49,167 bases of DNA from NCBI GenBank assembly GCA_043816305.1, contig JBDRHZ010000040.1, positions 1-49,167 of the forward strand, read 5' to 3'. Below are positions 25,653 through 33,315 of this stretch, piece by piece (position 1 is the first letter of the stretch; every line of letters begins with the position of its first letter). The notes under the pieces were generated by a model. That model did no database searches, was not told where the DNA came from, and worked only from the letters and a program-made list of their open reading frames with translations. Both the position numbers and the translations under genes were made by a program. Source of the stretch: JAHIVN01 sp018816645. Its GTDB lineage: Bacteria; Patescibacteriota; Dojkabacteria; JAHIVN01.

Positions 25653-25844
25653 GACACTTGAATTTTGCAAGCAAAGTGAAGTAAAACTCAAAGTGGAACT
25701 CATCCTCCAAAGAATAACAGAAGAGAGAATTCTTGTATCTCTACTCTAAACTAGCATCATCCCGAAAGTAGCTCGAACCGACATATTCGAGCAAAGAATG
25801 ATAATTCGTCGTCAATATATTTTTGTCCGCGTAATTTCCACGCC

Positions 25845-26789
25845 CTATGGGCGAGAAATATAAAAAGGTCCTACAGAATAAATAGGTTCCTCTTGTCCAC
25901 TATCATTTGAAACTTTGTAATTGGGAGAATTTCCAGAGTCAATGATATCAACCGGCCAACTGGAAATTGGTTCATTGTGCCATGCAACATCTTCTACTTG
26001 AATATTAGTTCGCCAAACTCGAAAACTTAAATTTAGATTCCCTTCATAGTTAACATCAACGAATGATTCCATCTTAAGTGAAATTATCAGATCGAAAGGC
26101 ACTCCTTCTGTAAGACTAACCGTTGTTTTACTAAAAGTGTCAGCCTGGGAAACTTCTTGGTCTTTTGGCCCATACAAATCGTAAGGAGTTGCAAGATATG
26201 AATCAATCAAATAATCTCCAGATTTAGGTGCAACTACCTTAAAAGTAATTTCCATCTCTTCCAGTATATTCTTATTATCATAAACTGGAACACTATCAAC
26301 ATAGGTGAAGATTAATTTCTCTTTACCTACCACCTCGTCAACACCTTCAAGGGCAGTATTCACTTCATTAGTCAAATATATTTCATTACTAATTTTTATA
26401 ATTATTCTATAGACAGCGAAAATTAATATGAAAATTCCCAACCCAACAAAGATAAATTTTATCCTCTTTGTAAGAAAATAAATCAGTAGTCCACAAATTA
26501 CCCCAAAAAAGACAACAAGCATTATATTGGTAACCAATAGGGTGGTGAAACCATCTAATTCTGCATTGCTAGTATCGCTAACCAAAACTGAGGCTAATCT
26601 GTAACCTAAAGGGTATCCGACAGTTTGGAGTAAAATATTAGATAAGATCGGAACTCCGAAAATGATAGTCAAAATCAAAGGGTAACTTTCTCTTGCTTTT
26701 TCTGGAGCTGGGGTTTGTATGGGTTGGCTGACATAACTTTTTCCGACTTGCTTGATGTTTTGATCTCCAATATCAACCTGATTTTCCAT
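25845..26789 (-). CDS. Three-TM membrane protein with extracytoplasmic beta domain
   Basis: A 314-residue protein. After an N-terminal IGDQNIKQVGKS segment of a kind I recall from CPR membrane proteins, hydrophobic segments lie at about 37-58, 84-106 and 110-133. The remaining 180 residues are polar and strand-rich, without cysteines or a catalytic motif, and probably face outward. I prefer the ATG at 26789; one four codons upstream (26801) is possible. It is separated from its neighbours by long non-coding stretches. The N-terminal pattern suggests a resident CPR gene family rather than a defence gene. Function unknown. Confidence 0.6.
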   Translation of the reverse strand: MENQVDIGDQNIKQVGKSYVSQPIQTPAPEKARESYPLILTIIFGVPILSNILLQTVGYPLGYRLASVLVSDTSNAELDGFTTLLVTNIMLVVFFGVICGLLIYFLTKRIKFIFVGLGIFILIFAVYRIIIKISNEIYLTNEVNTALEGVDEVVGKEKLIFTYVDSVPVYDNKNILEEMEITFKVVAPKSGDYLIDSYLATPYDLYGPKDQEVSQADTFSKTTVSLTEGVPFDLIISLKMESFVDVNYEGNLNLSFRVWRTNIQVEDVAWHNEPISSWPVDIIDSGNSPNYKVSNDSGQEEPIYSVGPFYISRP

Positions 26790-26801
26790 ATGTAGCTTCA
26801 C

Positions 26802-27194
26802 AAAAAAATAATCTATGTTTTTGAACGGTCTAGTGAAGATTATAAAGAACCATAGTTAACTCTCTCATCAACACTTTAAATATACTACTTTATCTACAAT
26901 TAAAACACAATTCAAATTCTTTGAGATGCAAAACACACTTCAATCATTACGTGGCTTAATTAATGGAAATAAAAGTTTTAACTTCCTTCTTCCCTCTCTC
27001 CGCCAAAACCCTTGTGTTGCGACAAGACATGTTCCCATGGCTTCCTAATTTCCTTTCTATATATTTTATCTTAAATACTCACTAAAATTTGCCAGAACTG
27101 ATAAAATAGAAATGTATAAGGGCCTTTAAATTAGTGAGCGGGAGACCATTTTTGTTTCTACCTCTCATAACGTTATTTTTTTAAACAAACTTCT
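26802..27194. other. Non-coding stretch between divergent genes
   Basis: Nearly 400 AT-rich bases between the membrane protein gene and the NucS-like gene. I see no open frame of useful length, no tRNA and no strong hairpin. Promoters for both flanking genes must lie here, but none is convincing. Confidence 0.4.
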
Positions 27195-28019
27195 ATGGCG
27201 ATAATAGTATCAAGAAAGGGAGGGAAGGCTAAAAAGATTGAAGAGACTAGATTTAGAAATGAAGATGTTTTGCAAGCATATATCAAAAAGCATCCAGAGG
27301 TGATTCCTGTAGATGAATTGAATGAAAACACTAAAGTGTTTGTTGCAGCAAGAGAATTCCCGACTAATAGTGGACCAATTGATGCACTTGGCTTTGATAA
27401 AGATGGAAACATTTACATAATTGAAACTAAGTTATATCGAAATTCTGATAAGAGAAAGGTTCTGGCTCAAGTTCTCGACTATGGAGCTTCCCTTTGGAAA
27501 CACGGCGGAGATTTCACACAATTCGCTAGTGTAGTAGATGAAAAGGTAAGATCCACCTTTGATATTTCTTTGGAAGAGAAGTTAATTAGCTTTTTTGATT
27601 TAGGAGAGGATGAAATAAGTAACACAATGGAGGCTATAAACGATAGTCTAAATAAGGCTACCTTCAAATTCCTTATAGTTATGGATCAACTAGATGAGAG
27701 GTTAAAGGATCTTATATTATTTCTTAACTCCAACAGTCAGTTTGATGTTTATGCAGTAGAGCTTGAATATTATAAGGTTGAAGAATACGAGATAATCATT
27801 CCATCACTATTCGGAAATGAGGTAAAGAAAGAAGTTGCTTCAACAAAGCAATCTGGGAGAAAGGTTTGGACAAAAGAGATGTTCTTTCAGGAGGCAAATA
27901 ACTCTCTTTCAGCAGAGGATGTATCTAAGCTTAAAAAGTTTTACGAATTTGGAGAGAACCATAATCTAAATATAGTATTTGGAACTGGATCTGTAACAGG
28001 ATCATTTGCACCACGTTGA
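27195..28019 (+). CDS. NucS/DUF91-like PD-(D/E)XK nuclease (main part, frameshifted)
   Basis: A 274-residue product with a PD-(D/E)XK core: RNEDVLQAYIKKHPEVI helix, D63 in GPIDALGFD, IIETK with E77 and K79, and Q92 in LAQVLDYGASLW. This resembles the DUF91/NucS group of DNA endonucleases. The frame ends at a TGA (28017-28019) just after a GTGSVTGSF motif that normally continues into a further domain, and that continuation is found in the next frame from 28006. I therefore read 27195-28299 as one gene with a +1 shift, either a mutation, a sequencing error, or recoding at CGT TGA. Confidence 0.75.
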   Translation: MAIIVSRKGGKAKKIEETRFRNEDVLQAYIKKHPEVIPVDELNENTKVFVAAREFPTNSGPIDALGFDKDGNIYIIETKLYRNSDKRKVLAQVLDYGASLWKHGGDFTQFASVVDEKVRSTFDISLEEKLISFFDLGEDEISNTMEAINDSLNKATFKFLIVMDQLDERLKDLILFLNSNSQFDVYAVELEYYKVEEYEIIIPSLFGNEVKKEVASTKQSGRKVWTKEMFFQEANNSLSAEDVSKLKKFYEFGENHNLNIVFGTGSVTGSFAPR

Positions 28020-28299
28020 AGGAGCAAATGATGAGGAGGTTTCACTATTTCATGCAAAAACAAACGGAGAAATTGAGTTAGTCAGTTGGTATTGGAGTAA
28101 GTACAATGAGACTGTAAAAATAGCTCTGGAAGTCATGAAGAGAGTAAAAGGAAGAACCTCCATTTCTGTTGATGATAGTAATAGAACCAAGATCTCTCAA
28201 GTTTCAGACAAAGATTTGGGCGAATTGTTTAGGATATATGAAGACGTGATTAAGCAGATAAGTGAGATTGAGTTGACGAAGAATCCGGATTATAAGTAA
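28006..28299 (+). CDS. C-terminal part of the NucS/DUF91-like gene in the +1 frame
   Basis: Ninety-seven codons, opening only with a TTG and overlapping the previous frame by 14 bases. The sequence (EVSLFHAKTNGEIELVSWYW and onward) reads as the direct continuation of the GTGSVTGSF segment of the upstream frame. An in-frame TAA at 27994 limits the crossover to 27997-28016. A separate gene is less likely, because no ribosome-binding site stands before the TTG. Confidence 0.6.
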   Translation: MHHVEGANDEEVSLFHAKTNGEIELVSWYWSKYNETVKIALEVMKRVKGRTSISVDDSNRTKISQVSDKDLGELFRIYEDVIKQISEIELTKNPDYK

Positions 28300-28349
28300 G
28301 AAAAAAAACAGAATTGGAGAGAAAAGTGCATTTAAATGTAAATATTAGT

Positions 28350-29264
28350 TTACTTGAATAGCTCAGCGTTAATGATCTCAAAATTCACTCTTGTAGGCTT
28401 CTTTAGCTTCATATTCTTTACTGTGTCAATCTGCATACTGATCATATCGATGATACTTTCTAAATTGTAGAAAAAATGGATGTGTAAGATTACATAATAA
28501 TTCAAACTTTCAAGTGATATAGTTTTCTTCCCTATTTTTATAGCTCCCTTTAACTTTTGTTTATCAACGGATATTTCAACACCCAATTTCTCGAGTCTCT
28601 CAATAAGATATGAGGGATTGAAAATAGTTATGTAAATATTGTTTGAAAAATAAATATCCTTCAAAAGTTTTATGTCTATTGGTTCCCAAAAGAGGCTATA
28701 AAAGCCGGGGATTTCCATTGGTTGGTTATTATCTTGATACAAAAGACTTCCTAACCAAAGGGAATTATGTTTGGAATTTAAGTTGACAAGTTTTGTTTTT
28801 ATCTCCTCTTTTAATCTATCTTTGTTAATGTGAAATTCTGTGGCTTTAGTAAAATGAAGCCGTTCAGAAAAACTTTTAATGTATTTATACTTTGCTATAA
28901 TAAGATCCTCATCAATAGTAAAAAACTCTTTATTCGAATTATAAAATTCCTCAAACTTATCATTATTTTTATTTACATCGATTCGTTTCCGTTCAAGAGC
29001 ACTTTTTTTTGACTCTATTGCCTTTGCTATCATCTGAGTTTGTCTTTTTATCTTATCCTTGATTTTTCCATCGAGTATGTTCTCTGTTACAGATTTTTTA
29101 GTTGGGGGAGCGTTAACTTTAAACTTTATAGGCTTCTTTTTTGTTACAAAGGACGCTGTGATGTCTATTTGAGTTGAGTTCTTTTTTTTAGTTTTAATTT
29201 CACACCCTCCAACAACATCTAAACTTTTCAAATCAACAAGAGAAAAATCTCCTATTCTCAGCAA
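28350..29264 (-). CDS. Hypothetical charged protein
   Basis: A 304-residue Lys-rich protein, unknown to me. Residues 60-115 are a basic coiled-coil-like segment, followed by a mixed alpha/beta region and a C-terminal strand-helix part (YYVILHIHFFYNLESI). No nuclease, helicase or membrane signature is seen. The first usable start is a TTG at 29264, and the frame stays open further upstream without a better start. That point coincides with the junction where the zinc-ribbon paralogue fragment begins on the other strand, so the true N-terminus may have been lost in the rearrangement. Confidence 0.55.
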   Translation of the reverse strand: MLRIGDFSLVDLKSLDVVGGCEIKTKKKNSTQIDITASFVTKKKPIKFKVNAPPTKKSVTENILDGKIKDKIKRQTQMIAKAIESKKSALERKRIDVNKNNDKFEEFYNSNKEFFTIDEDLIIAKYKYIKSFSERLHFTKATEFHINKDRLKEEIKTKLVNLNSKHNSLWLGSLLYQDNNQPMEIPGFYSLFWEPIDIKLLKDIYFSNNIYITIFNPSYLIERLEKLGVEISVDKQKLKGAIKIGKKTISLESLNYYVILHIHFFYNLESIIDMISMQIDTVKNMKLKKPTRVNFEIINAELFK

Positions 29265-29276
29265 GTTTGTTATCCC

Positions 29277-29921
29277 ATGATATATTATAGACTTGGTTAT
29301 CTTACAGGAACACTCAAAGGATATGAAAGAGAAGAAGACATCCTGAACCTTTTGGGAAAAGAAAAGCAGAAAAAGAAGGTAAAACTTGATCCCGAAAAGC
29401 TAAATAAATACAGCAGCACAAATGTCGTTCAATTGGCTCGAATGAGTGCCGAATACGAAGGGACTAGAAGAATTCGATTAAAACGGTTGAAAGATGAACC
29501 GGATGGATTCTTTCTGGATGGGGATGATACTGATCCAGGCAGTTACTATTCCTGCAAAGTATGTCGTAATACTATGCCTCCGAGTCAAACCTGGTGGACA
29601 CCGGACGGTCTTACCTGTAAAGACTGTCATAGGAATATAAAGAAAGGAGTTGTCCCTGCAGAGATACTGAAAAATGATAAAATATGGTTTAAGAGCTGGC
29701 ATCTAAGAGATGAGTTCGACTTGCATCCTGCGACTGTAAGGAAATTTGTTAGAAATGGTGAGCTTGTAGGGCGGGAGCTAAAAGATGATGAGAGCAAAAT
29801 ATACGAAACCATATTTATGGCTGAGGATAATGTAAGTTTCTTCAAAACCCATCCCAGAAAAGGGAAAAGAAAACAGAGGTGGCACGTTGTTGATAAGGAT
29901 GGGAAGGTAGTTTGGTTGTGA
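29277..29921 (+). CDS. Truncated paralogue of the zinc-ribbon/HTH protein
   Basis: A 214-residue protein nearly collinear with the last 205 residues of the protein at 21055-22701, with about 80 percent identity by eye. It keeps the YRLGYLTGTLKGYER start, the CKVC/CKDC zinc ribbon, the HPATVRKFVRNGELVGREL HTH and the RWHVVDKDGKVVWL end. Similarity begins abruptly at the fifth codon, marking a breakpoint. The frame is intact and uses an ATG at the junction, so a short form containing only the last zinc ribbon and HTH could be made. It may act as a competitor of the full protein, or be a relic. Confidence 0.65.
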   Translation: MIYYRLGYLTGTLKGYEREEDILNLLGKEKQKKKVKLDPEKLNKYSSTNVVQLARMSAEYEGTRRIRLKRLKDEPDGFFLDGDDTDPGSYYSCKVCRNTMPPSQTWWTPDGLTCKDCHRNIKKGVVPAEILKNDKIWFKSWHLRDEFDLHPATVRKFVRNGELVGRELKDDESKIYETIFMAEDNVSFFKTHPRKGKRKQRWHVVDKDGKVVWL

Positions 29922-29924
29922 CAA

Positions 29925-30677
29925 TTACTTACAGGTATTATCTAGCCTACGAAAGAGTAGACTGAGCACCGAAAGGTATTCCAATGCTTTATGTTTATCC
30001 CTTAAGTTGATAAGTTCATGCCCTTTGGGGTTTCTAATTCCTTGCATTACCCCCATAAATATATGCATAAAACCCTCTTGTTCATCCTTATCAGACAGAT
30101 TCCTTAATTTATTTAACTTTATCTTCGGATTGGATAAATTAAATACCTTTCCCATCAGACTTTTTCCATCTTTCTCTAGACCAGACAATTTCTGTACCCT
30201 TTTGTTTAGAGATTTGCAGGCCTCAAATATTGATTGTGAGTAATGTCCGTCCCCGAACAATTTCTTGGCTGAAAATACAACAGATTTATGAAATTTTCTT
30301 TCATTAAACATTGGAATATTAGTTGTTCTTCTCGGAGCTTTCACTATATGCAATTTTTTCTTTAAATTCGCAAAAGGTTGGCGTGGAAACTTGTACTCTT
30401 TTTCTGATATCTTAAAATATATGGCGTCTTTCTTAATTGTCTTCTCAGTAACATAATCCAGAATGTCAAATCTTCCTTGTTCTCCAATTTTAACAAATTC
30501 ATCAAAGAGGTATTCTTCCTTGGATTTCTTGGCAAGCTGCCACTCTTCAGATGCAGTACATTCGGGTGTCCAACCAGAATCCTTAAGTAGCTTAGTGAAT
30601 TGGCTCCCAGAAGTTGCCTTTGAAATAATGAAAGCAAGTAATCGTAAATTTTCTTTTGAATATTCAAGTTTTTTCAT
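29925..30677 (-). CDS. TIGR02391 (Ymh-like) family protein
   Basis: A 250-residue protein with the TIGR02391 signature: FGDGHYSQSIFEACKSLNKRVQ, KSLMGKVFNLSNPKIKLN, then DEQEGFMHIFMGVMQGIRNPKGHE. The helical domain resembles HEPN/abortive-infection proteins, where RNPxxHE-type residues suggest RNA binding or cleavage. The family is often found in prophages and defence regions; its role is not proven. The N-terminal 110 residues are unlike any domain I recognise. The gene precedes nothing on its strand but lies 17 bases after the ribbon-helix-helix protein gene, so the two are probably co-transcribed. It converges with the zinc-ribbon fragment. Confidence 0.75.
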   Translation of the reverse strand: MKKLEYSKENLRLLAFIISKATSGSQFTKLLKDSGWTPECTASEEWQLAKKSKEEYLFDEFVKIGEQGRFDILDYVTEKTIKKDAIYFKISEKEYKFPRQPFANLKKKLHIVKAPRRTTNIPMFNERKFHKSVVFSAKKLFGDGHYSQSIFEACKSLNKRVQKLSGLEKDGKSLMGKVFNLSNPKIKLNKLRNLSDKDEQEGFMHIFMGVMQGIRNPKGHELINLRDKHKALEYLSVLSLLFRRLDNTCK

Positions 30678-30694
30678 GAGATAAATTTCTAATA

Positions 30695-31873
30695 TTATGT
30701 TCTTGATTTTCTGTACTCCCGGTTTAATATGTCAGTAATAACCTCTTCACTTGGCACAAAAAAATCGAACATTAAGACAAGCTTCTTAACAGCATCATAA
30801 ATTACTTCATCCAAGGTTTTAATTAAATTCTCAAGTGATATTTCTGTTTCCCAGGAAGACTTCTCTGTATCACAAACATATTTAAATAGAGTGGAGGCCC
30901 TTGAAGGATTCCAAGCACTCAACACTCTGTTTCTTAATCCGTATAATGTTAACTTTATTTTAATTTGTTCTTGTTCATTTACATTAAGGCTCCGGTAGTA
31001 ACTGATACAGTGTTCAATCGCTTCAGCCACTCTCCAGACAAGTGTATCAAAATAGAGTAATGAATTCGGTTTAACCTTTGACTCTTTGCTATCTGAGTCT
31101 AAATTACGAGAAAAGTAGAACTCTCCTTTAGTCTTAGCATACCAATAGTCGAATCTCAAAAAGAATGATCCTGTATATTCAGCCTTTATCCCTCCATCTG
31201 ATTGAGGACGAGGCTTTAAATTTTCTCTACTTAAATAAGCACCTATTGGCCACCCAGTCCTATCCAATTCGGCATTCTTTAATGCATCCTTGAGCGTTTC
31301 GGTTTTATAGTCCTTATAATTATTTGGCATGTAATGAAAAACTTCAAAGGATCCATAGCCAGCTAACTTCTTCCTGACATACGAACCCTGTTCTTTAATC
31401 CAAGCATCTATCTCCTTTTCTGAATCTTTTAGTGTAATTAGTCCACGAGAAACTAGATCGCTAAGACTTGTTGACTCCTTCTTAGCTTTAGCTTTAGCCC
31501 ATTCAAATAATGGGGCCGAAATAGTAATATTTGTCCTAACAAGATCCGAGTTTTCTTTCTGAATCGTCAAAAAACTTTGGATATTGTTAGTAGTAACCAC
31601 TCCATAATTTATTAAAATTCTGTACCTATCTTTGGGAAGATTGTTATTTGAGTCTTTCAACCATTTCTTCATCTGAATAATTGCAAACTTGGTGAGATTT
31701 TCATCGGAGAGCTTTTTAATTTCATATAGAATGTCATTATCAAATGCATAAATTTTATATTTCTTTCTTTTGTCATTCATAGATACAGATATTGATAGAA
31801 TGTAGTACCCGTCCTTTTTTTCTTTAGAAAGAAATTTAACTTGTGTTTTTTTATCCATATCAATTTTTACCAC
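30695..31873 (-). CDS. Protein with ribbon-helix-helix-like segment and C-terminal sensor-like domain
   Basis: A 392-residue protein. Residues 1-100 are strand-rich. About residues 113-148 (RTNITISAPLFEWAKAKAKK...LSDLVSRGLI) look like a ribbon-helix-helix DNA-binding unit. The remaining part (GWPIGAYL, then GEFYFSRNL, LYFDTLVWRVAEAIEHC) resembles sensor domains found beside AlbA_2-type proteins, but I am not sure of the family. It lies immediately upstream of the TIGR02391 gene with a 17-base gap. The arrangement suggests a regulator-effector pair, which is inference. Upstream lies a GTGTGTCAACACAC-like palindrome near 31885. Confidence 0.55.
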   Translation of the reverse strand: MVKIDMDKKTQVKFLSKEKKDGYYILSISVSMNDKRKKYKIYAFDNDILYEIKKLSDENLTKFAIIQMKKWLKDSNNNLPKDRYRILINYGVVTTNNIQSFLTIQKENSDLVRTNITISAPLFEWAKAKAKKESTSLSDLVSRGLITLKDSEKEIDAWIKEQGSYVRKKLAGYGSFEVFHYMPNNYKDYKTETLKDALKNAELDRTGWPIGAYLSRENLKPRPQSDGGIKAEYTGSFFLRFDYWYAKTKGEFYFSRNLDSDSKESKVKPNSLLYFDTLVWRVAEAIEHCISYYRSLNVNEQEQIKIKLTLYGLRNRVLSAWNPSRASTLFKYVCDTEKSSWETEISLENLIKTLDEVIYDAVKKLVLMFDFFVPSEEVITDILNREYRKSRT

Positions 31874-31927
31874 AAATGTGTCAGTGTGTCAACACACACT
31901 CTTATATTGCTGGTCGGAAATGATACT

Positions 31928-32007
31928 CCTTTTTTAAGTGTCTCAAATGTCTCATTTTGTGTATAATGATTTAGTGGTCATGGGGTTCCAGACCCGCATG
32001 TCCCGCC
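31928..32007 (+). repeat. 80-bp dispersed repeat, copy B (promoter-like)
   Basis: Partner of 25464-25543 in the same orientation. TGTCTC at 31939-31944 and TATAAT at 31962-31967 are spaced by 17 bases, and TGTCTCA occurs twice, nine bases apart, over the -35 region as an operator would. Here it stands just upstream of the broken XRE gene, which suggests it was that regulator's own control region. Confidence 0.7.
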
Positions 32008-32023
32008 AGTTGGTAAAAGAAGC

Positions 32024-32155
32024 GTTTGGCTCGCTGATATTGCCTACAATGTCATTATTAAAATTGAATCGGGCACAACGCCGAATCCCACAATTGAAAC
32101 TATGGCAAAAATCGCTAAAGGATTAGGCGTTTCAATTGATGATTTAATGAAATAG
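32024..32155 (+). pseudogene. 3' remnant of an XRE-family (Cro/C1-type HTH) regulator
   Basis: The frame ending in TAG at 32153-32155 encodes LADIAYNVIIKIESG, then NPTIETMAKIAKGLGVSIDDLMK. This is the recognition-helix and C-terminal half of a small XRE repressor. The first half (the initial helices) is missing and replaced by the end of the 80-bp repeat, with no start codon in a suitable place. The stop lies two bases before the ATG of the M20 peptidase gene, so the regulator and peptidase probably formed an operon. Confidence 0.75.
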
Positions 32156-32157
32156 CT

Positions 32158-33315
32158 ATGAATGAAATTTATAAAAAAATAATTGAATTTACAAAAAAGC
32201 TGATTGCAATTCCTTCTCAAAACGGAATCGATTCAGAAAACGCAATCGCAAAAGTAGTTTTTGACAAGCTGGCCAGTTTTGGTTTTGAACCAGAAATAAT
32301 CGGTGAAGAAAATCACCCGTCTGTTATTTGTCTTATTAAAAAAGAAAATTCTAACAAAACAATTTGGCTTGAAAGTTGTTTAGATACCGTGCCAGCCGGC
32401 GATATTTCAAAATGGGAATTCCCTCCATTTGAGGGAAAAATCGTCGGGAATAAAATGTTTGGTCGGGGCGCAAATGATTCTAAAATAGCGATTGCGATTT
32501 TTTGTTATCTCGCGAAGGAGTTAGCAGAAGATAAAAAATTCAAAAGTTCAATTTTTCTTGGTTTCGACGCCAATGAACAGAGTGGCGAATATTCAGGCAT
32601 AAGAGATATTGTAAAAATCAAGAAACCAAAGGCAGATATTTGCATTTTGGGGTATCAGGGCATAAATGAAATTTCTATTGGAATGAGAGGGTGGTTGAGA
32701 TTAAAAATTATAACGAAAGGAGAATCTGCCCACACAGGAAGTAGAAGTAAGAGAGGTAATAATGCTATTCACCAAATGACAGAGATTATTACAACATTAA
32801 GGAGACTAGACCTTGAAGGCAAAAAAGAACCGTTTTTTGAGTATGGATCTAACTTTAATGTTTCTCTTATAAAGGGTGGTGTCTCAATAAATATTGTTCC
32901 CGACGAATGCGAGATAAGCATTGATATAAGATTTTTGCCATCACAAAATAAGCAAGAGATTATGGATAAAATAGACAATTCATTGAAAGAATTAAAAGAT
33001 AAGAATCCCAACATTAAGTACGAAATAGAATTTTTACGATATGAACTTCCATTTTTAACCAATCCTAACGATAAGTTTGTAAAATTACTTCAGAAAATTG
33101 CACAAGATAAACTGAAAACAAAAATTCCGATAGTTACAAGCGGGGCGGGAAGTGTTGGAAGCGTTATTACTGAACTGGGCATACCAATTATAAATAGTTT
33201 CGGTTGCGAGAACGACAATGATCATGCCCCAAATGAATGGGTTAACATTGAAAGTGTTCCAAAAGTTTTTGAAATTTATAAAGAAAGTTTGAAAGAATTT
33301 GTCGCCAAAGAGTAA
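32158..33315 (+). CDS. M20 family peptidase/deacylase homologue with altered metal site
   Basis: A 385-residue protein of the ArgE/DapE/CPG2 (M20) family with a catalytic and a lid domain (the latter around residues 180-290). The usual HxD metal motif reads C74-L-D76, GRGxxDxKG reads GRGANDSKI with D107, and the usual EE pair reads E140-Q141. H192 in AHTGS and H356 in DHAPNEW are kept. Family enzymes hydrolyse N-acyl amino acids or dipeptides with two zinc ions; here at least two ligands have changed, so activity may be lost or different. It starts two bases after the XRE remnant's stop codon. Confidence 0.85.
   Translation: MNEIYKKIIEFTKKLIAIPSQNGIDSENAIAKVVFDKLASFGFEPEIIGEENHPSVICLIKKENSNKTIWLESCLDTVPAGDISKWEFPPFEGKIVGNKMFGRGANDSKIAIAIFCYLAKELAEDKKFKSSIFLGFDANEQSGEYSGIRDIVKIKKPKADICILGYQGINEISIGMRGWLRLKIITKGESAHTGSRSKRGNNAIHQMTEIITTLRRLDLEGKKEPFFEYGSNFNVSLIKGGVSINIVPDECEISIDIRFLPSQNKQEIMDKIDNSLKELKDKNPNIKYEIEFLRYELPFLTNPNDKFVKLLQKIAQDKLKTKIPIVTSGAGSVGSVITELGIPIINSFGCENDNDHAPNEWVNIESVPKVFEIYKESLKEFVAKE

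Larger units (their letters stand above)
25385..25788. other. Non-coding stretch rich in repeats
   Basis: About 400 bases without a supported gene. It holds the 80-bp promoter-like repeat (25464-25543), a degenerate CTTCGACAGGTTCAG-type palindrome running into a 23-base repeat (25558-25580), and a 9-bp hairpin (25624-25652). GC content rises over these elements. It reads as a landing zone for small repeats between two cargo genes. Confidence 0.5.

Noticed and set aside
31938..32126. 62-codon open frame over the 80-bp repeat
   Set aside because: The frame is out of register with the recognisable XRE remnant ending at 32155, which explains the sequence better.
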